Source of the DNA: Blattamonas nauphoetae
Lineage: Eukaryota; Preaxostyla; Oxymonadida
DNA length: 64,000 nucleotides
Direction of reading: 5' to 3'
Assembly (NCBI GenBank): GCA_033064195.1
Contig: JARBJD010000003.1
Span: 434,001 to 498,000 of the forward strand
Shown here: positions 15,001 through 23,069 of the stretch, piece by piece
How the letters are laid out: each line of letters opens with the position of its first letter
Numbering within the stretch: position 1 is the first letter of the stretch
Program-made: the position numbers and the translations under genes
The notes under the pieces: model-generated
Told to the model about the DNA's origin: nothing
Database searches by the model: none
What the model saw: only the letters and a program-made list of their open reading frames with translations

Positions 15001-15689
15001 CAAGAACGTCGCAACAATCGTCCACATTTCCACAGACAATCACACCATCTCGCACTCGCTCCATTGGTTCGTCAACACACTTATCTGAGCATTCATTTGT
15101 AACAACCCGATCTCTTCGATTGGGAATATCGCTCGGCGAAACGGAAAGTGTCTTCCTTCTGAATCGAAGAAAATCGAAGGGCATCAACAACATCTCGTTT
15201 TTTGGAACAAGCCTTCTTCTCGCTCCCAACACAAGCCTTGATTTTCGAACAAACTCACTCCGTGCCTCAAATTGGGGAGACGGAGGACAGGGCAATCAAG
15301 CACCACAACTGTATTCAACTGCACAGCGAGGGGATTTCGCGTGGAACCACACGAAAGTCTTGAGAGGACTCAATGAACCCGATGATGCCTTGAACATCCC
15401 TCCTGGTATCAATTGGCCCTTGAAGCATGTGACCGGATTACCAAGTCTCAGTCTATGCATCGGTTTGAAGAGTCCAGGCGGTGGCATCCGGGTGATTTCG
15501 AACGAAGAAGAATTTACAATCGCAGCAAACACATATACTACAATTCCTGTTGCAATGTTTCAAGGGGTGAGAGGATCAGAGAGGTTCGCAACTCTTGACG
15601 CTCTATTCATCATCCTGGACGATCGAGGTGAGAACATTATTGGGGAAGCACCAGACGGTCTTTTGGTTGATTTAAGTGGAGGTAGATAA
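3..15689 (+). CDS. Dynein heavy chain, divergent, 5' end outside the window
   Basis: A single open frame runs from base 3 to a TAA at 15687-15689 with no intron, giving 5228 residues, so the true start lies upstream. The order fits a dynein heavy chain: alpha-helical tail, linker (about residues 640-900), six-AAA ring with stalk (about 2730-3080) and C-terminal domain. Anchors are the AAA2 Walker A GSPGGGKTK (residues about 1532-1540, bases 4596-4622), an AAA1-like stretch at 3342-3560 followed by a PDDL...F insert, and an AAA5-like GESFVTSTYYSLGAIFS. AAA1, normally the main motor ATPase, has a broken P-loop: GPLLVVKE replaces GPAGTGKT, keeping only Gly, Pro and Lys, and the DEFNR box is unrecognisable. 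No other Walker A was found. Low-complexity Ser/Pro inserts occur near 10690-11050 and 15000-15200. Inferred role: microtubule motor or structural dynein homologue; subclass (axonemal or cytoplasmic) not assignable. Confidence 0.85.
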   Translation, partial: LPYFEQTAQLPDADSLSKSLLEVLFSAEQECETFCKSCDPFSILWTKDSSSLLQKIVQNPSRTDASLFLPLFPRSFYSLASTIENSIFGDDPSHPFLPPPIPHPPSFQQFQSALSISTQLNTYLSSFQTENVVGCIAVDLTHFKHEMLSLITNWIYPFQEYAQRTFEAILTEASSWLQMIHEKFDSSLWKTSIEKQIELSHLIRGIEQDSNDVTAFLDLASSRLQFLTSDLNIVSDGLAKKLGDLVSFWRLFQDSQETSLRSQLHLRENEIIQTLYAQNLKVQNEIDEISNEVSTGIDTPIQTGVEPLRALNMVALQLERVEEVEKKEDEIRRLRSWFTDVHLDQNENLSKTHHILSSLQELWTSIHALDEFKTTELHIQTWKEYVETEDSTEILSQAENVVNRTSSWLSEFGAWETHKRDVDRLTTAQVVMHRMKNMPISQADWEQIMKTLKQDDSTITRSIRQIKNGSFLIHTLLDMLDESKVSEIEVVLDEIDKKNGVADRLKTILFFWREVSPPFLDREWEAKFDIKDGKRMCKSFEMKTQTDTHNQETERHRKEKDLTKAKRGVVTFPVLDMGKSAWLLSNARKNLDEIVILMEKEHTVPLARIFESTIEIVGKIEQMLTILTRIAPSFRQIWRAILSNLLRTTSISDEILRLMDVCKEEVEGVSIDHIVEQTTLDNLSKLELKLDAIWDDIPLETVQTIAKDHPAFLRLTGHEIVKFIEMLMTDQTIFMVQNPTLQHFVPSLHTLVIHRSSEGLPIPNTLTSVFGDSITIPQEMGTTMEDVFQIPTFLTQSIQLILKQEFTKHWAQISSIPLFFDWIADIIPHLKNRSKLPFHPQTLCLIIRVWYHSELDQISNAVHSEDGQLLVLLLNRLELNISSVLSFLITLQRLDDPFILNGRLYQYIRKSHRDQINGNNTFTTAYLTVSFDEEFDVVVTPNTSSATVFGSETTIAERMWIHNIITYLIRLFVGFDRENNARRSLLVQQKLFTEEQEDRACLTSQITTSELEMMDNDFKLKAGSAMDKTAALFRRQSHIHVKTGTIYEVSYVFPESDLSLDQNDGWTSTTHNFDWIPGLTSFPMIPSFEEFTHFSKTLRCCLVDANGSFDSIAGPLLVVKEHTYSLARELVQDFAHAYGKEIFLFICTPSTTPYALQRFLLSHMTTSDFCLFEHIELLPKLVRRIFTHWLHSLNEWKLQHFADESGFLPYSIENVDVEIQRPLKFISFFGLYLLVDDYDGTVPDDLQSVFRVLSVPHFATDKMMSPLLTENGFAFAETLSRPITKFIEGVIELVKYEIPDHQEKVRTYFQTTRSQKEIATLAGEQLKKLLEQIRIETVRNSHDPQVVLQHQLLIHSSLFTLYPKDFDMPQQDKEQTQHLHMSLEELAVKMATAKYFEKVMIQLQGQSSYDKLTNTISPAEHSSSVLTSFEKSLQMIFQSCFPGSISYVSQQISSPLIISILERANSLLGKPFQQLFHPRLSLSAQITYPQDFKTEYLSVINEMKLIEDPQFTKAVYDLYSGISRINFAFIAGSPGGGKTKVIDVVRRVNERRLNTPIIIKELSGTISSRVKSGWVSYEDLSKHFYWLVRNAVQNSILNFYADKIDEEQQMSGQQYHQLTDKAQRICQGATDRTEYVLSDLYTEQPIYFVFKFLPHEITEVSTFAQKFFSTRLHGALGRVVVNCGSYPPIQLPPNSKLLFEAACPLLQLDVSFICEFPIFHVSFSPYSIINWLLDSWARRMSDILVAEKIDTMLLLLRASIRKIITFLHLHEFGITHSTEATTNVIGHVQTTLHFLHQLVLLHRRQIGYKVSMQMLKVYMVYSILWGMMGHVQIKTDQTHGFRRWYEQWKEYTSITNWEKLIEAGSVKGIRDYEENSTKQSRTEHDWEKGNPTFDDINLFIRLAFENEVSFPKECNVFECVPDPFKERLIYFSDLDPEHSLLKALLTRPGASNLLTSYGPIAVLLLPACLIDMAHLPILLLNDTICIDKAISLHLADELTHIRLINTNETSVSHNICCYPNHPPKETFVSLNSSAEIWTDVVMSNSHRVSSDVLMQFCPLQVSIFHLYEHRVVKPIWSRTGQNLIDLTDMVSKGVIVDPQLKSVRHFSKNPVILTADDDTIYTVPQSESITSRYGVLNVFKPTSKDLCALAINLWRKSKILSLYRDERARANNEGYRPQLAILRTLNHMALSQILPATVFLIQSVEKQNLQVSVNTHLFFTMILTSVFNGHESIYTDAKTLVSLWKWETTRAYQVHELNPQIQIRIKKHVDHTSNLFFSNQIINISSFDDLSFFSPDSSPSENSHALALEDVVTFEVLSDPVMHLPQKTSRGEKDISLYERYTANAGTLDDGASTACYYLSKLCYSPALSNSFLLLFETLCKTTQPLVARSATRQYFASNVRAHAKMVGLSTVMTSFPIRMEGLNDFLDDIATFLYQTGSPFLTKAQVPQFSMTSPLFARPLEELLDVSSFDPLPPSPKVPIFPRSSHAKVITTGLSPAPITHLLLLDVTVLTDDLDFVMKYLLYDFFATRNLSSETDIINPITDSQAKTIVPRTTVDVANYVRGRVAFLAQQDYFSIRDVDINGMIAYTRDHGRFVCITPLPSPTELSEYLEELLDACPVVVSLSLTQSTLLPVAKTIFSPISELLHTHLSHIDVLIKSKLMEQATHSPRQIKLLQHLSEGHPFIADAIPRILTEVFVRAVALHSQIGSERTVWGYADDDEIAGKDRVLPPSSSKFVEFCTLFSNVLTLSVRFSTILISQLQSRISSILSFIKKENRLKHILMEARLSLLVLPLDSRINAHNLTLKSEINKLEKELSIINFEITTLTTNLNINHISSQEDLSGISATETTTFTTFNQKTKTTLSHLAQLTGDDIALMTDHHIWRPFVAILEFCLYTLIKHTNNFLPQSPLSLGTDLIQYLWETNILSLSVADAEQILKLTTDGLDVRMLPKDPISGALLIHFINGVAELRTELEKVPKDERDVAEAAIRIGMEEEKAHKIKSTMKRYEEQRKSLDLVLQTPDPLSFFEARMEEANNNLKQIADLSAIAPQILNLLRTDVSMHLNLMNNLIGESFVTSTYYSLGAIFSSEQRSVFLRDYLLPILDRYSIPYPTDPDPLLILSRIDFTVLESLEPYSQSYPDPLRSPRTSMPRRRSIHVQPQQQQFNYQTALNSNDIPYMTFPTHLIPPEHHNLLTFSDTFEGATSAFSKPRYIYVTDENAPISTANASFILREEADNTLSRNIDYGFCYERRMIADLFSHILYASGSLAQQISLRIHQNLFDRAEEADKVPKLHLIARPFLLFDRFQMITGLEATQLKLNKNSIFALYNIVEPHHSPFVISLKNPQAYSLILNALTLIQQKMERKLPMDESPFGPSRDAIILTNVCDGTMSKIVLQLLSAYTYSKFPGGFSNYKQNMDRTTFTLSLLTPESTGLLNQERVSFTLPMNFDLILHASTSPTAQFRGSWIVLTHQYAITPNAEAFRANINRDLSRIMNECVKQDDSITQHLDQTCLSVQLETVTHSELARQQARNNLFKILHNLSNKDIFPHIAVPLTSLIDRIRFRPTPEPLPKSITPTSSHIPVGSPPASNEISLIRMYSPRISMDEIRSFGLDPNAPLSDRSQVETRSIWFPAFTPVGLGTPPSPGRLVSRFSPLYSPNGGGRANLFSQPSHSELPFNSNNDSVINETIAGLIFTFAPVDSQFVVEVDTSSEIIRAMEDYIEDEKRVHHSLAWLHTTLSWEEANVRPLLDLIALYSYTSLRLHGQPFSKNTPFLWTQTSFSQVLSENFSLMRRVIHHVFPKRTRNILLSSRDNDLSSSSSRFVSHNLDREVSPIHSRQSFREGTDSPKTPTNPNRFKLNRSRTSAALPVSRPQELPKKNDLQSSIVIAQSTLMSNHAAQATHSPLNLPIAALNKCVSDSASAGIVNIQLSASSHRDYLCTVLGIAIQLTNGTSFGLSLSDLDIMCRPYSMVRHDVLERGEDLDLLLVTIPFEPKQLFFSEFITWRIPLETASLQLSGLLPINPCPSWLPTSIWKDIFTLAALSPPFRPIVLELCESYGPVFVAIDRMPICEDQNAVLAKILKITKTNQGILTQSDFSLHVKRLLHVEWMKHQHHVVHSLTRHYSKSFRDSFTKTQSSDDQATSEDTVFSVSFLSSILQSRHKQPSHTISDIASIDRSHHTTQQTIQGQLTMTSTQAMWKEWLYSKEPEQMALPPSIVPLNALQKLLFLSYLHPNAFVSAAELYLSQIPLIGKKGGLFSTSLPTYELLTTQYKSSYYSPNSTLPFSYFGKSTLEQLLGWSRMTIQLKDKTHTGVMFIACHNSRCQITLSPFEVAQDIFQLGQDEGTPVIIIKVIDYYLRARSNLQRSEKDETQLWMNAWGILQEFLETVSKHNEWIVFLGLEYSNIRFVQRITRWIEKRRINEGRSKYGGRVWFVCRSEYLRSPSNPLSNIPNSMLSHIFRAFVRPSSTARGAIVQAVSTIANDLPASTIGRVGKYYEPSSQLGNGAKHVVFELFRMSVLFSLVIEAVIQMSRVQPFSVDWAMMKKMMNLITHTALASPDTGIKRISRIGFEGSSENWKMSQLRENLIHRVLQPLLMTPTASILLRVLNTVVQPLNQTGMHTMELFPLVSPPTNDTTHFTIDTVLSLVLTKTSGIDRYSHERQVGHMSLGGSLFENVFSSILGTAHHMNHLYSSSVSSILHDSLHVSAHELISSDTIFSAAGTITSGSRTSSLHSALDPSSFSSHLNWNTGVVIGLLEEIKLIIGAGQFDVDALHQALILRYSTGSLIPSFFISLLREMNLYNIKASVVQRCLQQLTSLTGEFDWRLLEVAKDEYSTQSLAFGLKTTDKIEDLIGRSVKTKKILEMLRQISVGVVPFSWDTPTYANLQNQLIFLKPKPTRSIFQWLNRMLLFLRDADSAFSSVGNSVGWTAPKDRIYQFLRSGENSPETTLNLVPFALTNFPGFLALEKSAIVIGLNEMMMKQSTPVQAVAHKKMVSRRIASRTSQQSSTFPQTITPSRTRSIGSSTHLSEHSFVTTRSLRLGISLGETESVFLLNRRKSKGINNISFFGTSLLLAPNTSLDFRTNSLRASNWGDGGQGNQAPQLYSTAQRGDFAWNHTKVLRGLNEPDDALNIPPGINWPLKHVTGLPSLSLCIGLKSPGGGIRVISNEEEFTIAANTYTTIPVAMFQGVRGSERFATLDALFIILDDRGENIIGEAPDGLLVDLSGGR

Positions 15690-16145
15690 ATGTTTAGTCT
15701 CTTCTTTTTGTTTGAACGGAAGAAGTCCGTTTTGGAGATCAGGACTTCTTTTTTTGAATCTTCACCGATTTCTCTGAAAACATGTTCAAACTTAGGTGAA
15801 TACGTTAGTTAATCTCCGATAAACATTTCTTTTCGATCATTCACAAGAGTACAAGCCAAGGTTTCGCCCAGTTAATAGTGGTTGGAGATCAAACCTTTGT
15901 TTGTTTTGTTTTTCAACAGATCTTTGTTCTCTCCATTTCAGGGCACTCCGCCGAGAGAGGATGTCGCATAGTGTGTATAATGATCTATCTCACCTTTCTT
16001 CGTTTTGTGTGAGTTCACACTCCCTTTTTCCGCTTTTCTTCATCCAAACTGTCATTTTTTGGCTTATTTTTAAGATTATGATTCCGGGAGCGATTCATCA
16101 ACACCAATTCACAGACCTTCGCCTTCGCTCCCGACAGCTTCCCAG
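15690..16145. other. Intergenic region between dynein and CCCH zinc-finger genes
   Basis: No supported gene. A small hairpin (GGAAGAAGTCC ... GGACTTCTTT, about 15718-15754) lies just after the dynein stop and could mark 3' end processing, but this is not demonstrable. The rest is T-rich upstream sequence of the next gene. Confidence 0.5.
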
Positions 16146-18898
16146 ATGGAACCAATTCATCACCTCAATTCACTTGGGAAACCCACATCCAGTATTGCCC
16201 TCTCACCTCCTCCCGACTTCTTAACCACATCATCTTCTTCCAATCATCACGATATTTCCAATGATATGTTATTTGCTCCTAATCCGTCCATCGACTCCAA
16301 ATCAAAACGTGATGGCACTCAGTTCAATTTGTTTCCCCCATCTTCAACATCTGGACTTATTTTTGTTCCGTACGGACAACCTTCTCAGAGTGTATCCAAC
16401 CTCTCCACAGTTGCTGCCCATCCTTCTTCGGAATCATCCTCGAACCATTCATTTTCAGAGACATGGAATCTCCCGCCCCAACCATACATGACTGACAACA
16501 ACAACATCCGTCCGACCTCGAAATTTCCTCTCAAGGACAATGATATCCCAAGGGGGTTCACCCCTGTTTCGACATTTTCTCCCATTACACAGACTCTTCA
16601 AACTCCCCGCTACATAAACCACTTCGAGCCGACGGAACTGAAGTCCTCAAATTCATTTGATAAGTCTGTCGATGGTGGTCGCATTTTCTTTGATGCAGTT
16701 CCTCGTAGCGACTCAAGACGTTCATCAATTGGATCTGAAATGTCCTTGTACGATATCTCGACTAATACACCCTCCCACAATCGATCACCATTTAACAACG
16801 CATCTTCTGGTTTGATAAACGATCGAACAAAGTTTCTTTCCTTTCTTCCGGTCGCATTCACTGGAGGTGATTCATTTCTTCAACCACCTCCAGCGTTCTC
16901 TCCTCTTTTTGTCGAAGACCTGGAACTCGGACCAGAACCTTCAGATACTCTCATAGAAGACAGTGAGTTTGATGCCGAGTCTAATACGTCGTTTGAACTC
17001 TCCGAAAAAGAACCTTCGAAACATTCGGAGAGGAAGGACAGTATGGACCAGAGCCTCAAGTCTGATACACAACCTTCGGACAACATCAGCCACAATTCTC
17101 TCCATTCATTGGATTACCATCACTCAACTAATTCCCAAATCTCCCCAACACTCTCCATCCATCGCTCCAACATCCCCCAACCGTTCACTCCAAAAGACTC
17201 CACACCGCATTCCCCGTCCCAAGATCCCACTACTCCCTCCATGTCTGCTCTCAGTTCACACGATGCGACATCATTTTCACCGTCTCTTGGCCGATCCCCA
17301 CACTCTAAACAAATCGACCAACTGCACAACCTCGGCATCCCTCATCCGACGACCATCATGATCCTCCCTGACCGAGATCTCCCTCCTCTCATCTCCAACC
17401 CATCGCCTTTTACGATTCCTTCTTCGCAGTCTAACGAAGCTGGAGGTGAGGAGCCTGGCTCACCACCAGCCAAGACAGCCAAACAATCCTCAGCTTCCCA
17501 GAACGGGTCTGGAACGCATCAGCGAGAGTACATTCCTGCACATCTGATATCTTGTAAGTTCTTTTTCTCAGGAAATTGCCGGAAAGGAAGTGCATGCCCC
17601 TATTCTCACACAATCCCCCCGCATCAGGCATCAGCCGTGCAGAGCCGGTATCTGATGGGTGACCGAGAACGTCTCATGACGAAGGATTCAGCGGAGCGAG
17701 AACTGTTCGGGAAAGATAGTGAATTCCGCCGCCGCCTTGGGGAAGACGAGCGAGTGAATGAAGATATCTTGTTTGGTGATGGGACCATGCTGGACAAAGA
17801 TGGACATGCCCTCATGATGGATGAGATGGAAAAGCATGCTAAAATGTACTATTCGGGGCATAACCTCGGAGAGTCCATGAATGGGACTTCTCTCACTCCA
17901 AACGTGAACAGCGGTGTCATGTCGGGTGTCCTCTCCAATGGAAGCGGAGATCTTTCTGGTGGACAGTCTCCTACTGAAAATGCGCCATCGCATGGACATG
18001 GACCAACTCCATCGCCAGCCCTTTCCTCTTCTTCCATGGACCAACCAGGACCACTCAATTATTCTTCTCCTTCCTTTCATCCTCAGGCCAAGTCGTTCAC
18101 TCCATCCTTCAAGCCACATTCGCCATCGCTCTCACCACAGGGACACACACAGTCAAGTTCTCAATCACCTTCTGCTGCAACATCAGCCTCGTTCAGTCAC
18201 AACCACTCTCCACAATTTTCCATTCCGTTGAACCTCCAAACAGGGCTTTCTCTTCACTCTCCATCCTTCGTCCCTTCTCCACTCTCTGCGGCAGCAATCA
18301 AGTCCAATCAGAACAAAGAGATGCTTGATCAATACGCCCTCAATGCAGCGTCGTGGGCTTCTCCTCTTACAGGCACCCATGTTTCTCCTCACCTCGCCCC
18401 TGCCTACAATGCATACCATGCACAGAGCATGCTGGAGCGAGGATATGGGTTCTACACCGATGAGGAGTTCCAGATGACGGCAGAAATGATGGGACTCAAT
18501 CCAGTTGGGATGGACGAGGGCCAGCAGGTCCAGCATCGGCGCCATCTGATGCCAGAGGGATACGAGAAGAAGATCTGCACCTACCACCTGCATGGGTCCT
18601 GCAAGTACGGAAAGTTCTGTTGGGATTTGTATGCTCTTCTCACCACCACCCATTTTCTTCACTCATCCTTTTTGTTGTTTTTCCATTTCACCTCAGCCAT
18701 GGACACCAATGCCCGAAGTGTGGTATGAACGCTCTCCACCCCACCGACGAGCAGCAACGTCAAAGTCACATCCAACACTGCCACGGGAAGAAGAGCAAAC
18801 ACCACTCCGACAAGGAACATTCGGAGCACCACAGGCATCAGTCCAAGCTTGGGGATTACCTGACACACACATCGCGGAAAAAATCGCAGAAGAAGTAG
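16146..18898 (+). CDS. CCCH zinc-finger protein with makorin-type Cys-His motif
   Basis: Model join(16146..18628,18697..18898), 894 aa; the intron 18629-18696 is GTATGC...CCTCAG. The N-terminal 450 residues are Ser/Pro-rich and probably disordered. A first CCCH finger (C-x7-C-x5-C-x3-H) lies near residue 465 (bases 17550-17610). A second, at the exon junction, reads CTYHLHGSCKYGKFCWDF with His supplied by exon 2, followed at once by HQCPKCGMNALHP and a spaced H-x5-C, the Cys-His signature of makorin proteins. The RING that follows this motif in makorins is absent; a basic His/Lys-rich tail ends the protein. Likely RNA-binding; E3 ligase activity is not expected without the RING. Splicing is required to complete the second finger, which supports the intron. 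Confidence 0.8.
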
Positions 18899-19198
18899 CA
18901 CCTGTTTCTCAGTCCTTTCTTTCTCTTCTGTTCTTCTACCACCCTTCGGACTCTTCTCACGAATGCACCTTAGCTTAGCGATTAATTTCAGCTTAAACCT
19001 CTTCTTCCACAAGAATCTTCCTTTGTCTGCTTTCCTTTCGACATTTTGAAATCATTTCACCGAAAATTGAAAGAACATTTCGCTGGAACTCTGAAAATTG
19101 ATTTTTTTCGGGAAGCTATCATCACATTTCACTCCATGCAAGAACAAACTTGTTCGATCTCGATTATGGCTTGGAAACAAAGGCAAGGTTTTGACGTA

Positions 19199-20137
19199 TC
19201 ATTGACTTTTCGGTGAATGAAACAATACATGCACACATGCTTCACGATCCACTGAAAAGATAAACTGTTCCTTTTCTGTCTATCGAACATGAGAGAACAA
19301 AGTGACATACTTCAATGATTGCGTTTTGGGGGAGATAGCAACAATAGTCTGCAACAATTTGAATTCCATTCATTACAAGTGGACGTCCTGATAACACGCT
19401 TAAGCACCATAAACATTCATCATTCAATAGAAGTGCGTAGAGATCCTCGTACGTAGCAGACGTGTTCAAAACTTGTTCGAGGGATGAATCAGCAGGATTC
19501 AGCGTGAAAAGAGTAGTCTTTTCTATAATGTTGATGGATTGTTGCAAATTTTGAAGGGTGGCGAGAATAGGAACATCCCCCGTTTGAGAGGCTCGAAAAT
19601 GTTTAATATCAGAAAGAAGTGATTCATGTCGGAGAAGCGAGCGGCTTGAATCAGTCTCAGAGATTGGAACAGGTAGAAGATAGATGGGAACGTGGATTAA
19701 GAGGTCCTCAAACTCTGACATGATGGCTGGAGCTTCTTTCGAATCACTTGCGCTGAGTGATTGAGTGAATTCTTCCAATTTCGTCAGATAATGGGTTCCG
19801 TAGAGAAGGTAGTAATACCGTAGCTCGATTTCCCGAAGTGTACGCTTCGTTCGAAAAGCTTGCTGAAGGAACAATTGCGAGAATGTAATCCCATTCTCGA
19901 TCTGTGTTATTAACACAATATCATCCTGTGAGAGATGATGATAACAGATGATAGAGTATTATTGAAAACGATTTGAACATGATTTATGGTAAGAGAATCA
20001 CAGGAGGAAAATACATCAATTGGCCAGCCATTCTCTAGTGAAACAAGAAAAAGTGTGAGAAAAACTTAAATACTTTGAAATTCCGGTAATTGAGCAATAT
20101 GGTTGGCGATCGTCCGGACATTCATTCTTTTTCCCAT
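19199..20137 (-). CDS. Hypothetical protein, four exons
   Basis: Model complement(join(19199..19279,19311..19925,20015..20034,20074..20137)), 259 aa, total length divisible by three. The start is ATGGGAAAAAGAATG; introns are 31, 89 and 39 nt, and exon 2 is only 20 nt. The 31-nt intron near the 3' end changes the last 27 residues compared with unspliced reading. The protein is mainly helical with Leu-rich stretches; I see no catalytic motif, membrane segment or known domain. It is convergent with the CCCH gene and divergent from the B-box gene. Function unknown. Confidence 0.6.
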
Positions 20138-20334
20138 TGATTTTGCTCTTAACAATTGACAACCGATTAGTCAGTGAAATTGAAAGGAAATCAGAGAAAT
20201 GAAGTTACATCTGTGAAAATAAGAGTGAATGATGAGTACGGAAACCAAAGAATGGTGTTATGGGGTGATTCTCCTTTTCTGGTTAGCCTCTCATTGTTCT
20301 TCTAACATGCTTTCATTTAACTTAGAACCAACCA

Positions 20335-22955
20335 ATGGATCCGCCACGCGATAGTCAAACGAATGTCGCAGAGACTGAAGGACAACCACCCGAAACTCAA
20401 TCACCATCGCAGAGCCCATCATCACACTCAGACTACGCTACTACTCCATGTTCAAAATGTAAAACAAAACAATCAGCAATCTTTTGCGCGACATGTGATG
20501 CTTGTTTTTGTCCAAATTGCTTCACCACAACGCATGGAACGGATGACACTCACTATGCTTGTCTCACGTTCGACTGGACTGGAACTGCTGTTGATTGTGA
20601 CACCCAGCATGAGGATCATCTCAGATTTTTTTGTATAACCTGTAATGTTGTATGAAACATTATTTTTAACTGTTTCTTTCCCCAACCCCATTTTTTCTCA
20701 TATTTCCTGACACACAACTATTTCTTCATCTAATATCTCTCCACCAGACCATTTGTTTGTCTTGTCCGAGCGTTTTGAAGCATCGTGGGCACAGAATTTG
20801 TCAATCCAGCAATCCACTTCTTTATCGATATCCATCCAATATCAAGTTCTCGTTCGGAAATTATATGCGCATTCCCGAAAGCTACCGATCAACGGACTAT
20901 TCACAATATGTTTGTCAGAGGTACCTAATTTCAGAAGGATCTTCAATGGTATCAATGCTCAACCAGGAGAAAGAGAATGTATGCAACAACAGTCAGCAAA
21001 GTCTTTGCCATACCATTCTTTGTTCTTTTCATGCATTCTTTCATTGTTATCCATCTCTCTCTTGATATTTAGCTTCCTCGTCACTTCTCCAAACGAAGAA
21101 CCAGTTTTTCTGAACTATTCCGTCGAATTCGAAATATTCTTACGGTCATTGAGCACAAGACATATGCGGAGGAAATTTCTGCGGAACGAGAAATTGAAAA
21201 TACCCTTTCTCAGCTCGAAGCAACAATTTCTGAATCTGTTGATCATTTACAGCAGACTCTTCCTCCATCACAACTTCTCTCACAGTATCCACAAGACAAA
21301 GGTACCGTGTTTTCTCTTCTTTGATAGACACATCTTAGATAGTTACATGGGGATTCCGACAACAACTGAATTACAAACGTTCCTCAGCAGAACACCAGCC
21401 CTTGCAACATCTCTCTCAAATGGCAGCCTTTTCTTAAACAACCCAACTGCTACATTGCCGTTAGTCGGTTCTGCAGTATCAAGCGTTTTAACGGGCATTG
21501 TCAGTACAGTGAATGAATGGGGAATTGATGTTGAGAAATCTGGAGTTGGAGTTTATCCTATGCCTACTCCAACTGAGCAACCACCAACCAAAGGAACCGA
21601 AGAGAAGGAAGCTGCCGAAGAAAAGAAGGAAGAGGAAAAGAAAATCAAAACAAGCTACACCCCACGCACGAACAAGGCGACACCACCCAATCCAACTCGT
21701 CCAAGAGGAGCAGCAACTCAACAGAGTCCGCCAAGTGTCCCACCACCAGGATTGTATGTTAGTGAGACAATTGACTGGTCTCTGAATACTCCACCAGCTC
21801 CACTTCCCTCCGAAAACAGAATATCCAACTTGACAAAAGACTTGAAACAGCGATCAGAGCAGAAAATTTCACAAAAAACAAAAGACATTGTACAACGAAG
21901 GGAAAGAGAACGTGAACAGGAAGAACAAGATAAAAAGTATCGAGAAGGTCTCCGTGGGGTTGAACAAATGACTTTATCAGATGACCAAACCTTATTGCCA
22001 ACATCAAATCAAACAATTCTTTCTCCATATGCGCTTCCTTCACTTTCATCACTATGCAATCTTCCCGCCAACTTCCTCGAGGTTTTGCAACGAGATACTG
22101 AAGAGTTCAATCGTTTGGAAGAGATGGAGCGCACAAATTATGAACGAAGGAGTGAACAATCCAGAAACGATTTAATGGAGAGGACTTACCAGTCTGTCTC
22201 TGAGGTTAAATCGAATATTGGACAAACTCACGATGTATCCATTTTCACTTGCTGTACAATATTCTATTTCGATAATCTCTCTTTATTAGTCCCATCACCA
22301 ATTTTATTCACACAAGGACGATGATACACAATTATTCATCTCAGCAGACCATCCAGTCATCACAACTGATTCATCAGGTCTCGGTGATCTTACCGACCAG
22401 TCACTGCACCATGGTAATTCACTTGATGCCTTACGTCAACCTATTTCAGATGATAACATGGCACCACCAGACGAACCACCACCTGACGCCGTCCCTCCAC
22501 CACTCCCTCATCGAGAACAGGGCGATGGCGAATGGGATGTCGTTGAAAAAAGAGACCCCGCTCCATCCACTTCCACATTACAACAATTCGAATACACCCG
22601 TGAGAACCCACCGCCTCCAGGCATGCGGTTTGAAGGGTACATCCTTGGAAATCTCTCGCTCGAGACAAAACGGGGGTGGGTCGCGTGCCGAGCGTTTCCA
22701 GACAATGTTTTTCTCAGCACTACTCGCGTCAAAAAGGAACAGGCAGACTTGCTAGAAGTTGGAGCACCATGTGATTTTACAGTCGAACTAAACGTCCCAA
22801 AATCGTCAGACTTCCGAGTAAATGATATAAATATAAAGAAAAAAGCAACTCGCACCAACATAGGGAATAGGACGAAGGGGATATGCATTTTCTACTCAAA
22901 AACAGGATGGTGCAAGCATGGAGATCAATGCAACTATGCACACATCAATGCATAA
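20335..22955 (+). CDS. B-box / cold-shock-like / CCCH zinc-finger protein
   Basis: Model join(20335..20649,20748..20978,21073..21301,21339..22234,22290..22955), 778 aa. Exon 1 carries two Cys pairs (CSKCKTKQSAIFC...C..C) then the start of a B-box; the box is completed only by splicing (CNV|TICLSC...H..H). Exon 3 is a coiled coil of about 75 residues, as is usual after a B-box. Exon 4 is Pro/Glu/Lys-rich with a second charged coiled coil. The last exon has a cold-shock-like beta barrel (GYILGNLSLETKRGWVAC ... DNVFLSTTRV) and ends in a CCCH finger (C-x8-C-x5-C-x3-H, residues CIFYSKTGWCKHGDQCNYAH). Both C-terminal modules are RNA-binding types. No RING is present, so it is not a classical TRIM. 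Inferred role: multimeric mRNA-binding protein. Confidence 0.8.
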
Positions 22956-23069
22956 TCCCGATCCAATATTCGATCTCCCCTCGTTTTTTCATTAAATGAT
23001 GCTCATAAATGTGGTATAGTTGGGTGTGCAAAAGACTTGTCATTGGATGAATAAGTCAATGGGAAATAC

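Noticed and set aside
943-15598. Dozens of 60-140-codon frames inside the dynein gene
   Set aside because: All are shadows in other frames of one continuous dynein reading.
15718-15754. Hairpin after the dynein stop as a transcription terminator
   Set aside because: Intrinsic terminators of this type are bacterial; the stem is short and may be chance.
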